Source: Gavia stellata
Lineage: Eukaryota; Chordata; Aves; Gaviiformes; Gaviidae
DNA length: 64,000 nucleotides
Reading direction: 5' to 3'
NCBI RefSeq assembly: GCF_030936135.1
Contig: NC_082604.1
Span: 3,975,001-4,039,000 of the forward strand
The notes beneath the pieces are model-generated. The model searched no databases. It was given only the letters and a program-made list of their open reading frames with translations, and had not been told where the DNA came from. The position numbers and the translations under genes were made by a program. This document shows, in pieces, positions 31,301-41,180 of the stretch (its first letter is position 1; each line of letters opens with the position of its first letter).

Positions 31301-34300
31301 CTTTTCATTACCCTCCTCCTCAGTAATGGGAGGTACTCCTAGCTGTAGTCTTGCGGTGGCCTGCTGTTACAGTTCTCTCTTCTCACCTCGTGTGTGTCCC
31401 CCACACCACCTGTACTCTCTGGATGCAGCTGGTCTCCTTTTCTCATAGCCAGCAGGTACCCTGCACCTTTTTTCAGAGAACAGGGGGAGGCTGCAGAAGA
31501 TGGGTTTTGTTTGAAGAGTAATTACCTACTAGAAAAACTTAGCAGGGGCCGTGGAAGACTGCCCATTGCCTGAAATCTTTAAATAGAGATGCATCATTTT
31601 TTCTGAAAGGTGCTACTGTTTGAGTGGAAGTCATGGATGCTCTAGCTTGAGGTCAGTCTTTTTCACACCATTTCATTTGGTTTCTTCTGGCCTTGGAAAG
31701 GCCATGAAAACCTCGAGCCTGTTGACAGTGTGGAGAACCACTTGCTCTTTTGCATTGCACTGCATTGGCAGTGCAGCGTTGAACTTTGCTTTGTGAGGAG
31801 GGTTGGACACACCCAGACATTTTGTATTTTTCTGGTTTTTTTGCTCTGTAGCTTAGGGACATGTTTTCCATTGAGTACTGGTCTTCTAAAGTGGGATTTA
31901 TTTTGTCCAAATTTAGAGGTCTACAGCATAGTTTGACCTACTTTAGAAGCCTGCTTTAATGTGAAATTAATAATTTTCTGCAAGTGCTTGTTCCTCTCTG
32001 CTTATTATAAAGGGAATTTTTCTGACTGGTTTCAATATAGCCATCTGCATTGTAGACAACTAAATTTGGACAGATAAATTCCACTCCTTCTGGATGGCTT
32101 TGCAATCTGTTCTGAAATTCTCTTGGCTGGGCATGTAGCAAAAATCAGAGAGTGTATCACTTTCCTTCTCTCACCTGCTGCTTATTTTCAGGGAAAAGGT
32201 GCAGCCAAACAGCAGCCTGACCAAGACACTGACACTTCTGCCCTTGCTAGCAAATAACCGGGAGACGCGGGAAATAGCTCTGGATGGAAAGCTAAAGGAT
32301 GAGGATACCAACTTGGCTTCTAGTACCATGTGAGTAGAGTTTTAAACTGTTTTAGCTAGTGGAGGGTTATAAAGAAGAGGGAAGGATGGAGGAGACACTC
32401 ATATCAGGAGTTCGTACCTGTAAATGTGTGTCCAGATGGGTAGATCTAAGTTGCATGACTTAGCCTATCATATTCATTCAGGGTAAATAGTGGTTGCAGA
32501 TCTGGAGAGGTATTAGCTGTCCCTGAGGCTTGTCTGCTCTATCACTTTCAGGAGAATAGGATGTTCACTTAGTTCTTGCTCCAGCCTTATATTGTTGCTG
32601 CTCTGCCTAACACTGCTGTCTGTTTTCTCTGGTAGTATTAAGGATGGAATAGACAAGACAGTGATGGGGATTCTGGTCTCCTACAAGGTCAAAGTGAAGC
32701 TCACTGTTCCAGGGTAAGAATAACAGACTTTTTGCTACATCTGCATAGAGTTAAGAGAGGGGAGTGTGTGTACTTCATTGATGAGTGGGGAGAGGGCAGG
32801 ACAGTCCACCCTAAGAGAAAGGGCACGTGATGTAGGATATCAGGCTCCCTCTAAAGCACAAACTGCCTGGAAATCAGGCTTGTCCTATCCAAAGAACTTG
32901 TCCTGAGCCAGAGGGGTTGGATTACCTTCCTTAGATACCACATGACTTTACGGCTGAAGTATGAACCTCTGGTTTGCATTGCAATTTTTTGTTCCAAAGC
33001 CATAACTTATTTTGTGAGAACTGAAGTGAAATTTTGTGTGAGCCTTTATGTTGGCATTCTTGTTCTCCCAGAGCGGAAGGTAGAGATATCTGCCTGAAAG
33101 TCATAAATACTGTAGCTTGGGTTTTGTACTGAACCAGCTTTCTGGACGAAGCTGATGTTATCAACATGAGCTAGTTCCCAGCATACAGTGCAAAAGAGGA
33201 CAAGGATAACTCTGATGATAGTCACTGGTGACATTTGTATTTCATTCATCTATTCTTCTTTCTAGTATAAAAATGAGTCAATGATTTGCCTAAAGCGTGA
33301 TAAAATGACTGCTGCCTTCTGTGGTCCTCTGATTGCCCATGTCCTTTGGCTCTCAGAAAAGGAGCCATGCCCAACACTTCAAAAACTTAAACTCTTTCTC
33401 CCTGGGAAGCACATGAAAAATGAAAATTATCTTTTTGAAAACAAGTTTATTTGGATGTTATGCTATGTGGCAAGTAGAGAAGTGTATATGACGAAGGCGA
33501 TTTCAATAGTCCACCAATAAAACAGCATTTGGTAGAGCACCGGAATGGAAAGGCTCTAAATATGCTGGTGTTTTTCTCCTTGTTTTCTTCTGTAGCATGC
33601 TGGGAGACCTCACCTCCAGGTAAATGTCATCTTCCTTTTCAGACCATGCAGCCGTAGTTGTTAATTTGTCTTTTTACCATCTTTCCTATTCCCTTCCCCA
33701 CCTCCCTAAAAAAAGCTATCCCTTAAGCTGATAGAAGTAAGCTGTCTGTGCATTCAGCAGTGAAAATGAAGCAATTACAAAAATATCTCTGATTTTGTGT
33801 ACATGCAAGTATATTCAGCACGTAATAAACCCAGTTTATTTAAGTGGATATGCCTGGGATATTTGTGGAGAAATCAGAGTTTAACTCCTTTTGAGGGGAA
33901 AATTATGAGTAGAAAAAGGTGAAGGAATGAGAGAAGCTGGAGTTCAGGGTTTGGGCTGGCCTGAGGTGGGAAGGGGGACTGAACCAGGGATGAACAGAGC
34001 TGTGCATCTGATGCATTCTCTCTTCTCCCCAAAGTGAAGTGGGCACAGAGCTGCCATTTCGTCTCATGCACCCCAAACCTGAGGAAAAGAACCCAGCAGG
34101 TCAGTTATGCTTGGTTTTAGCCTTTCTTTGTTAATGGACTCACGTGAAGTCTCACCATTGCAAGGCTTGTAGTGATTTGTTCTACACGAAGCCTTTAGAG
34201 TCTACAAGACTCCAGTATGGGGGCTGCTCTGTGTGTGTGTATATGTATATGCGTGTGTGTGTGTATATATACCTCAACCTCAGGGCACAAAATAACGGGG

Positions 34301-37300
34301 AAAAGAAGGGATGCTAAGATGGGAGAAAGTGGGAATGGATCATGTTCCCTTTTTGTTTTTCATCTATGCAATGACAACTCAAAGCACAGGGGCTTGAGGA
34401 AGCACCGCACAGTTAAATCTCATGACATTCTGTGCAAAATGTCCTGAATTAAGCTGTCAGCAATTCCCAGCCGGATTCCAATACAGCAAACAAGAATCTG
34501 TCACAGAAAACACCCAAGACACATGAGCATGGTAAAAAGCAAAATACTTTTAAGCGAAGTTAAGAGGTGATAAAATTGTTCATGATTTTAGAGTCCCCGT
34601 TATCTTAATGTGGCATTGGCCATGGTGTCTGTGATGTGGCCTTTGTGTTCAGTGGGTATCTGAGGAATCTCTCTTCAGAGTCAGGTCACTAAATGGATGT
34701 GTGGGAACTTTAAAGCAGTGTAAGGACCCAGCCTTCCCCAGGCATGTCAAGGCTTGGGATCAGATGCCAAAACTGCAGGCTGTCTTGAGCATCTGTGTTC
34801 TCCTCCCACTTCCTCAGGCCCTGGCTGGCTCTGTTCTCTAATGGTGAACAAACAGAAACTGCAAGGTGCTTGCACTAAATCAGAAGCTCCTATACAGCAT
34901 CTGAAGCAGCTATTGAACACAAAACATTATGCCAGCTTTTCGATGTTGGAGCTGTTATCACAGATGAGTCATCTCGTCCTGCCCTCTGTATTTGGACAAA
35001 GTTGCATGGGTTTCAAACAAAAACCCATGGCTGCTTCTGCACTCTTTTTCTTTTTCTTTCTTTGGGCCCAAACTTACCTAAAGCTGCTATATCCAAGAAC
35101 ATGACCACGGGTAGAAGATGGAGGAGGCTATGAAAGGAGTTACCTCAAGATAGATGTCACGTTCTATCCTGGAAGCATTAGAGAGGGGTGACTTCAGTCC
35201 TTGTTGTGTGAAATTAGTGGAGGAATCAAATGTGAGTGATGAGAAGAGAGACTGGTGATCCTCTCCACACTCAGTTGCTCTGGTTGGGAATCAGTGTTTG
35301 CTAATTATGGATGTGCTGGAGCGGGTAAAGGTAGGTTTCTTCACTCCTCTTTGAGAATTGCACCATAGGAAATTCTCACTTCCACTGGGAAGTGGAAGCT
35401 GTGAGCTGTGCCAGCAGGGCCTCTCAGCACAGACACAGAACGTGCTCATAGGAGAAGTTTTTTGTGTGTGTTACACCCCCATCAGAGTAGTGCAATAAGT
35501 CTAGGAAGCACTTTCAGGACAAACCCACGAGGCCTATTCGCCTCTCACCCCTTTCTGCTGTGGCCGCACAGGAGACAGCTACATCACCGAGGAGTAGCAC
35601 AGGATGCCCCACAGCAGCATGCAGCCCAAAGCTGCCTCCAGCTGGCCTCTGAGGTGAAAATCAGGTCCTCAGGGTTGGCTCATAGGACTAATAAGGTTGG
35701 ATCACATTAGAGAAGCTGCTGTGAAGCAAATGCTTTTGTTGGCATAGCTGCGCCCATGCTGCGGGTTTCCCTTTCATGCTGCAGGCCAGCGAAGCTCTGC
35801 CAGCAGAACACTGACATTGCTGTACGCTTGATCACGATCTCAAATGGGTGACTTGTGGGAGAGCTGCTTTGGTCAAGCATCTTCTGTCTCTTCTGGTAGC
35901 TTGTACGTACTGAAGCATTTCCCTCAGACGGTCCTGCAGCAGTCCCCCTGCCCAGGAACTTGGTGAGGAGCTGGGACTGGCACTAGTGGCCGCAGGAGTG
36001 GTGGCTGGTGAGGGCCATCTCGTGTCTGTGGGGAGCCTCACATGGCAGAGGTGCTGGTGGGGCAGCTCAGGGCTGCGAAATCTGGAGCTTTCACGGATAT
36101 GGAGAAAAGCTTGAAAACTTCAAACAAGGGTCATGCAAAGGCTTAGACAACTGTAAAGAATTTTACGTTTTTAGTATGGTGTGAATTTTTTTACGTGACA
36201 TTTTTCGGTGTTAACAATGCCGCAACCCCCTTTTTATTACTTATGCTTCAGGCAGATAATTCTGGCAGAAGCATTTGTAATATGAGGAAAAATGGAAGTC
36301 AGTCAGCTCTCCCTTCTAAGATCATTTCAAAGGACAGCTGATGTACTCCTTTTTATAGTACGCTCAAAAGGATGTGGGCAGAAGGCTTTACAAGGGAAAT
36401 GGAGAACTGCAATATTTCTCAGATCGCTTCCCCCAACACATCCTCTACCAAAGGCACAGCCCACGTATTGTTTGCTACATCAAAGTCTTCTAGGAGCTTG
36501 CTGTCAGAAGGCAGCTACGGTTCATTTATTTTGTACAGATGGAAATGGCAAGTTTCTTACAAATCGGAAAAAAAACCCAGGTAGTTTCAGGAGCTTATCC
36601 CATGGGAAGGCCCTACAAATGGTTAACTCAAGAAATAAATGCTTTCTCTTAAAAAAAGATAGTGTAAGACAACAGAAAATTCCTCTGAAGCCTGCATAGC
36701 TGACTTGAAAACTGTGCTGGAATGTGGTGTCTGAGCTCATTACAGGGAATAAAAGAGCTTTCCACATGAAGCTGGTAAACTAAAACTCTTTCTGGCTTTA
36801 TTGGTGGATAGGTTTCCATGCCCTGTGCCTAATTGCTCTTCCCAATTGTGAGTTCATGCTTTTTAAATGTTTTTTCTACCACCTTAGTTCATAAACTCTG
36901 AGAAATAAGATGTGTTTCATTAGTGAAATAACATCTAATTTGGAATCAAGCGAAGCAAGACTTAATTGCAGAGATGGAGCTTCAACAAACAATGTTTAGA
37001 CTCTCAAAGGCCCCACAACATGGAATTTTTCTTTGTTGGCTTGTTTGGCAGCCTCTGCAGTGGGGTGTAGGCAGGGGTGTATGCACAGGGAATTTTGAGT
37101 TCACTCCTTATCTTCTTTTTCCGTTCCCTTTTGTTTTTACTGATGAGTCAGTAGTAACCAGGTTGCCTGTTGCACCTCCCTGTTTAGTTGACTGTCGCTT
37201 CATCTTTAAGACACAGCTGGGAGAAAGGAAAGAAGTCAAAGCAACCATCTTATAGAGTCAAAGCTGAAGTGGGATTAAAAAATGCCACATGTTATGATTT

Positions 37301-40300
37301 ATGCCTTGCAGTGGAGTAATATCCTTTTCCCTTCTCTAGCTAAGGTGATTTATGGCAAAAGTAAATAAAACATGTGTAGCACCAGTATATTTAATCATGC
37401 AGGGCTGATTTGAGTATATAGAACCTCAGAAAGATAAGCTTCTCAGGAACATATTTTAATATTTTTTTTTTAGGGCCGAACTGGGGCAAGTGTGATCAAC
37501 TGCTGTGGGCTTTATTTCACAGCAGATTGCTTTGCCCTTTTTATTTGTCTGTGAGCGAGCTCTGAAGCATTCATCACTCAGTAAAAAGCAGGTCTGTCAG
37601 AGTGCACGGCTATCGCAGATTGTTCTTTCTTTTCTGTGCCTGGAGGAGACAGAAAAGGAACAGCTTGCTACCTTTCCTTTCCCATGTTTATTTATAGTTT
37701 CCTCGTCTTGGGCTTCTTGTAGGCCAGCATTTGCATGTTTCATGTGTGCTGGTTTTGCAACTGGTTTTGGACCCATGTGGTTCACAGGTGGTTATTTTTA
37801 GGCGAAGCAGCTCCTGTCACATTGGCAGTCTGTCTTCTCCGCCGTTTGACAGAAATGGATAGAGATCTGTTTCTTTTAAAGATAGGTTCAAACTGGGCTG
37901 TGTCTCTTCATGCTTCCAAGACCTTTCCCAGTCAGCAGTTAGCCCAGAAGCTGCTGCTGGGTTTTTCTCAAGGCTGGGGTCTCAGCGTGAGTTCTTTGGT
38001 CTGGGGTTTTCCTGCTCTTCTCCTGGTGTTTTACATTTTGTGGGCCTATGCCTTGGACACCGGTCTTTGTTTTGGCTGTTGTTCAACAAATGGTCACTTA
38101 TCTGCTCCCCTGTTAAACTTGCACGAAAGAGCTGGTTTCAAGAAAGCCATAAATGCTTTGTCCCTTTAATATTAAAGCTATACCTGCCCTGTATTGGTAT
38201 TGTAACTTTCAGAAATTAGTGAATTTTTTAAGCACTTTAATGTCTTGAAAAATAACACAGCCTACTCCCTCCCCCCCCCCCCCCCCCAAAGTTAAGAGAG
38301 GTTAAAAGCAAGCTTATAATGAAAATTACCATATGCCACAACTTTAATTATATGGAATCATTTCTGTGGCTGCATAATGAAAGCTTACAGAAAACCCTCT
38401 GCAGAGAGAATGATGACATTCTGGAGCCTCGTTGATCCTTGAACACAGCCCCTTCCATCCCAATCCTCAAAACAATTGCTGGGATGCCAGTTAAAAAAAG
38501 AAAGTCTATGCATTTTCAGGTTCCTGAGAATTCTTCAATGTTACACTGTTAAATAAGCCCCAGGACAGCAAGATAATTAGGTGGAGTGGGTCTAACTCCT
38601 GCCAGGGTGCTAATGTAGCCATTTAACAAGCTACATGTTAGTATAGCAGCCTGAAAGTAAAGTAGTGCATCTTTGAATGTAATCTTACATCTGAGGTATA
38701 TTATAAGCATTACTCTACTGCCACACTACCTATGTATTGATTCAATAAGCATTTATCTGACAGTAAAGTATACGCCCAACTGAAACAATACCTATTTCCC
38801 CCCCCAACCCATTTTGTAAAATTGGCTTCAAACCGCATTGGTGGGTATCACTCAGCTTCACCCACATCACTGATGTCACTGTTCCCATAGTAATGAATGT
38901 ACTTCAAAGAGGGGAAAGAGCAGACTATTTAAAGAATAAAAATTGAAGGAAAAATTCAATGAGAACGATGCTTTATGTGTTGGAAATTTTAAAAGTCCTA
39001 AATATTTAATTTTAAATCCACTTCAATCAAGCATGCATGTCCTGAGACTTTCCAGACTTCATCTTGGCTTCTGTGAGTAGAGGAAACCATCCTTTCTGAG
39101 TCTGCATAGACACCATCATGAATGTCTTTACATGATCCATCCTTTGAGGCATTTTGGCTAGAGTGGCCCCATTTGGCACACTTTTAATGCTGACTTTTCC
39201 AGCAGCGCTAGTTGCCACTTGTTGCCCTTGATTTCAGTGTGTGTTGTGGGTGGGAGTTCTCCAGGTAGGGAGTTACGCAGTCACTGACGCATCCCAGATC
39301 CCTGACAGCTTCTGTAGAATGATGGCCTAGGCGTGCTTTGCTCCCTGACTTAAATTCATGAGAAGTAAGCCAGTGAAGCAACTGTTACTTGCTAAAGCTA
39401 AAGGAACTGTGAGAACAAAAAAATCCCCCATTTCATCGCTGCAATACAGTCTGTTCTGCTTATTTTAGGCTGTGCTGAAACAGCTCCCAAAGAATCCTGC
39501 TAGCAAGCAGGATTCGTTACAGTGTGGTTAGCAAAGATCTCATTAAAGAAACACAAGTGCCAAATGTCTCAGGATTATATTTAGGCAAGGATGAAATCAG
39601 GAATATTGCCTCAAGTGCATAAACTATCTAATGAGAGATCACCCAGGCCCTTTTGCATTCTGACCTAATTTGATTTTAATACCTTCATGTTTATTGAACA
39701 ATAACATCGTCTTCTCATCAGCTGACTACTTAAATTACAGTGACAGACCAATTAAGACTAACATCATGTCATAGAAGCACTGTCATCTCTGAGTAGAAGT
39801 GTGTGCACAGATGTCTCTCACAGCTGTGACCTCTAGCAAGCATAAATGGGAAAATCTCTCTTTGTTTCTCAGCCCTTCTGATGTCTTGGGCAACGTTGCT
39901 AGAGTGCTTTTCCATTCGGGAGATCAAGTTTTTCTTCATCAGGTGCATGTATGCATTTTGAGACTTTCTGGAATTCTCCTTGTATTGCTGCAAATCCTAC
40001 CGCTTGTCACTGTTCTGTCTTGTCAGTTTATAAATTTTTGCTGGTTTTAGCATCCACTGTTTCAACTACTTGGTGTGTCTTTTTTCCTCCTTTACTGCGT
40101 GCTGATGACTGCAGGGAAGGATGGGTAAGTTTCTTTTAAAGATATTTCACGTTCTAGCCATAGTTGTGTGTTGACTCTTTGAAAACTCCTCAAAATTGTA
40201 CGAAAATCCACAGGGTTCACAGCGCACAAGCTTAAATCTAAAGTGAGTAAGTTACTGTGGCTTGACAAATTACTGCTGTCAGTTGAACAGCAATAGCTGA

Positions 40301-40884
40301 CCATGTGAAACTAGTTTAAGAGAATGTGTTTTGCCTCACAGTTGGAGGGAGAGATGCGTTTGTGGTCAGCTGATTTTCTGTAGCTCTAAGTTTCAGGAAC
40401 TCAATAGGTTTGACCATGTGCCCCTATTTTAGTACAGAAGGAATAAGGATGAAAGGTTTCACATTTTATTTCTAGACAAAGACCCTTTTAGGCTGCAGAC
40501 TGTTTAGCTGGCTGATAAATATTTAGCTGGAATGGACATGATTCAGTACAGATGAAAACCTCCTCAGTTTGTGTCCTGACTTGCTCAATCTACTGCTTTT
40601 CATACTGACTAGAATACCACCAATGAAATGGTGCCTGTGGGAATGCGATCCAAATCCCTTTGAAGGCAAAGGAAACATTACCAGAGCCGGCTCCAGGCTT
40701 TTCTTCTTTCTCCTATACGTTGCCTTTAGTCTGTTGGTATAAAAAAATTGCTAGCATCACTCTGAAAGACCTGTGTTTCTTTCATTGCAGGGAAGCAGAG
40801 CTGGTATTTGAGGAGTTTGCTCGTCAACAGCTAAAAGATATGCCTGATGATGAAGACAAGAATATGTCTGCAACTGATGAGTGA
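25233..40884 (+). CDS. SAG: SAG, S-antigen / rod arrestin (arrestin-1), complete coding sequence
   Basis: Arrestin-1 binds light-activated phosphorylated rhodopsin in photoreceptor outer segments and blocks transducin. The exons 25233-25331, 25932-25992, 26082-26126, 26421-26614, 27843-27902, 29059-29126, 29324-29459, 29812-29896, 31186-31258, 32192-32329, 32636-32713, 33596-33619, 34035-34099, 40115-40124 and 40791-40884 sum to 1230 nt. That is 409 residues plus stop, against 405 in human. Key elements are kept. The phosphate-sensing VIFKK has its lysines at 26-27. The finger loop [10 protein letters not shown] is at 79-88. The polar core has Arg180 (SARLLIRK), Asp305 (ALDGK), Asp312 (EDTNLAS) and Arg390. 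The C-tail hydrophobic latch LVFEEFAR is at 383-390. The SAG-type finger loop and C-tail exclude the beta-arrestins and cone arrestin. Confidence 0.98.
25332..25931 (+). other. SAG: SAG intron with C-rich tract
   Basis: Short intron. Its only notable content is the C/A tract at 25826-25867. Confidence 0.85.
25826..25867 (+). repeat. C-rich low-complexity tract
   Basis: C runs of 8, 9, 4 and 15 separated by single A bases. The minus strand therefore has four long G runs, which meets the G-quadruplex rule, and the plus strand could form an i-motif. It ends 64 nt before the SAG exon at 25932. Confidence 0.95.
25932..25992 (+). CDS. SAG: SAG exon ([20 protein letters not shown])
   Basis: This 61-nt exon lies between ccctatag and gtaagt and encodes the first beta-strands of the N-domain. 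A pure C/A tract lies 64 nt upstream in the intron. Confidence 0.97.
26082..26126 (+). CDS. SAG: SAG exon ([15 protein letters not shown])
   Basis: This 45-nt exon lies between gtctttcag and gtttga and encodes the conserved arrestin N-domain strand VDGVVLVDP. Confidence 0.97.
26421..26614 (+). CDS. SAG: SAG exon with finger loop
   Basis: The exon encodes (V)[39 protein letters not shown] and [19 protein letters not shown]. The finger loop [10 protein letters not shown] inserts into the activated rhodopsin cavity. The acceptor is atttccag and the donor gtaagt. Confidence 0.98.
26615..27842 (+). other. SAG: SAG intron
   Basis: A 1.2 kb intron. No gene or repeat is recognised beyond short T runs near 27575-27600. 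Confidence 0.8.
27843..27902 (+). CDS. SAG: SAG exon ([20 protein letters not shown])
   Basis: This 60-nt phase 0-0 exon lies between tcccacag and gtgaga. Confidence 0.97.
27903..29058 (+). other. SAG: SAG intron
   Basis: A 1.15 kb intron. No feature is recognised. Confidence 0.8.
29059..29126 (+). CDS. SAG: SAG exon ([20 protein letters not shown])
   Basis: This 68-nt exon lies between ctctggcag and gtaaca and includes the [16 protein letters not shown] middle-loop region. Confidence 0.97.
29324..29459 (+). CDS. SAG: SAG exon with polar-core arginine
   Basis: The exon encodes [40 protein letters not shown] and CLSKE. The Arg in SARLL corresponds to bovine R175, the phosphate-sensor residue of the polar core. 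The acceptor is cttcccag and the donor gtgagg. Confidence 0.98.
29812..29896 (+). CDS. SAG: SAG exon ([20 protein letters not shown])
   Basis: This 85-nt exon lies between tccttctag and gtatgt and opens the C-domain (YHGEPIPV). Confidence 0.97.
29897..31185 (+). other. SAG: SAG intron
   Basis: A 1.3 kb intron. No feature is recognised. Confidence 0.8.
31186..31258 (+). CDS. SAG: SAG exon ([20 protein letters not shown])
   Basis: This 73-nt exon lies between cactcag and gtgagt. Confidence 0.97.
31259..32191 (+). other. SAG: SAG intron
   Basis: An 0.9 kb intron. No feature is recognised. Confidence 0.8.
32192..32329 (+). CDS. SAG: SAG exon with gate-loop aspartates
   Basis: The exon encodes [40 protein letters not shown] and LASST. 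The two aspartates (ALDGK, EDTN) match bovine D296 and D303 in the polar core. The acceptor is attttcag and the donor gtgagt. Confidence 0.98.
32636..32713 (+). CDS. SAG: SAG exon ([20 protein letters not shown])
   Basis: This 78-nt exon lies between ctggtag and gtaaga and ends KLTVPG. Confidence 0.97.
32714..33595 (+). other. SAG: SAG intron
   Basis: An 0.9 kb intron. No feature is recognised. Confidence 0.8.
33596..33619 (+). CDS. SAG: SAG 24-nt exon (MLGDLTS)
   Basis: The acceptor is ttctgtag and the donor gtaaat. The frame is continuous with both neighbours and corresponds to human FLGELTS. Confidence 0.96.
34035..34099 (+). CDS. SAG: SAG exon ([20 protein letters not shown])
   Basis: This 65-nt exon lies between ccccaaag and gtcagt and encodes the last C-domain strand PFRLMHP. 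It ends one base into a Gly codon. Confidence 0.97.
34229..34272 (+). repeat. (TG)n/(TA)n simple repeat
   Basis: Alternating TG and TA dinucleotides, slightly interrupted, in the 6 kb SAG intron. Confidence 0.9.
38271..38287 (+). repeat. Poly-C homopolymer (17 nt)
   Basis: Seventeen consecutive C bases in the 6 kb SAG intron. Confidence 0.9.
40115..40124 (+). CDS. SAG: SAG 10-nt micro-exon
   Basis: GGAAGGATGG lies between tgactgcag and gtaagt. It supplies the end of one Gly codon, K, D and two bases of the next Gly codon. Only with these 10 bases does the frame from 34099 enter the last exon correctly, and a 10-nt exon is known at this position in human SAG. Skipping it would frameshift the C-tail. 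Confidence 0.93.
40791..40884 (+). CDS. SAG: SAG last exon, C-terminal latch and stop
   Basis: The exon encodes [20 protein letters not shown] and [10 protein letters not shown], then TGA. The LVFEEFAR segment holds the C-tail on the N-domain in the basal state and is released on receptor binding. Confidence 0.98.
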
Positions 40885-41180
40885 CTAAAGGAACAAGCTG
40901 CTAGAGAAGCTATATAGTCTTGCATCAGTTAGAAACCTAGGTCCTAAATTTCTAGTAAACTGCATGTTCTTGGTGCATGCATGGTCTTCCAGGGATCAAC
41001 CCTGAGATCAGTGGACATAAAATCATGAATCTCTATTGCTTATTAAAAGTTTCAGCTCTAGAAGAACGTAGCAAACTCAAAACCTGATGCTTACTTGAGC
41101 TACCAGAGGAGGACAGGAAGGCTGCCATGCCATGACTTCTGCTTTCAGGACTACCTAATAAAAAGGTTGGTTGCTTTCAC
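40885..41180 (+). other. SAG: SAG 3' UTR (short form)
   Basis: Sequence after the stop up to just beyond AATAAA at 41157-41162. A later ATTAAA at 41455-41460 could end a longer transcript. Confidence 0.6.
41157..41162 (+). terminator. SAG: SAG polyadenylation signal AATAAA (proximal)
   Basis: An exact hexamer 273 nt after the stop, followed by a GT-rich stretch (ggttggttgc). Confidence 0.65.

Larger units (their letters stand above)
34100..40114 (+). other. SAG: SAG large intron, 6 kb
   Basis: This is the longest SAG intron, just before the 10-nt micro-exon. It holds a TG/TA simple repeat (34229-34272) and a 17-C run (38271-38287). I find no recognisable transposon or RNA gene in it. Confidence 0.8.
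25177..41162 (+). other. SAG: SAG transcription unit from its first coding exon to the poly(A) signal
   Basis: This is the visible part of the SAG gene: the 5' UTR part of the first coding exon (from the acceptor tttcccag at 25176), 15 coding exons and a 0.28 kb 3' UTR ending at AATAAA 41157-41162. Any upstream non-coding exon is not located. Confidence 0.85.
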
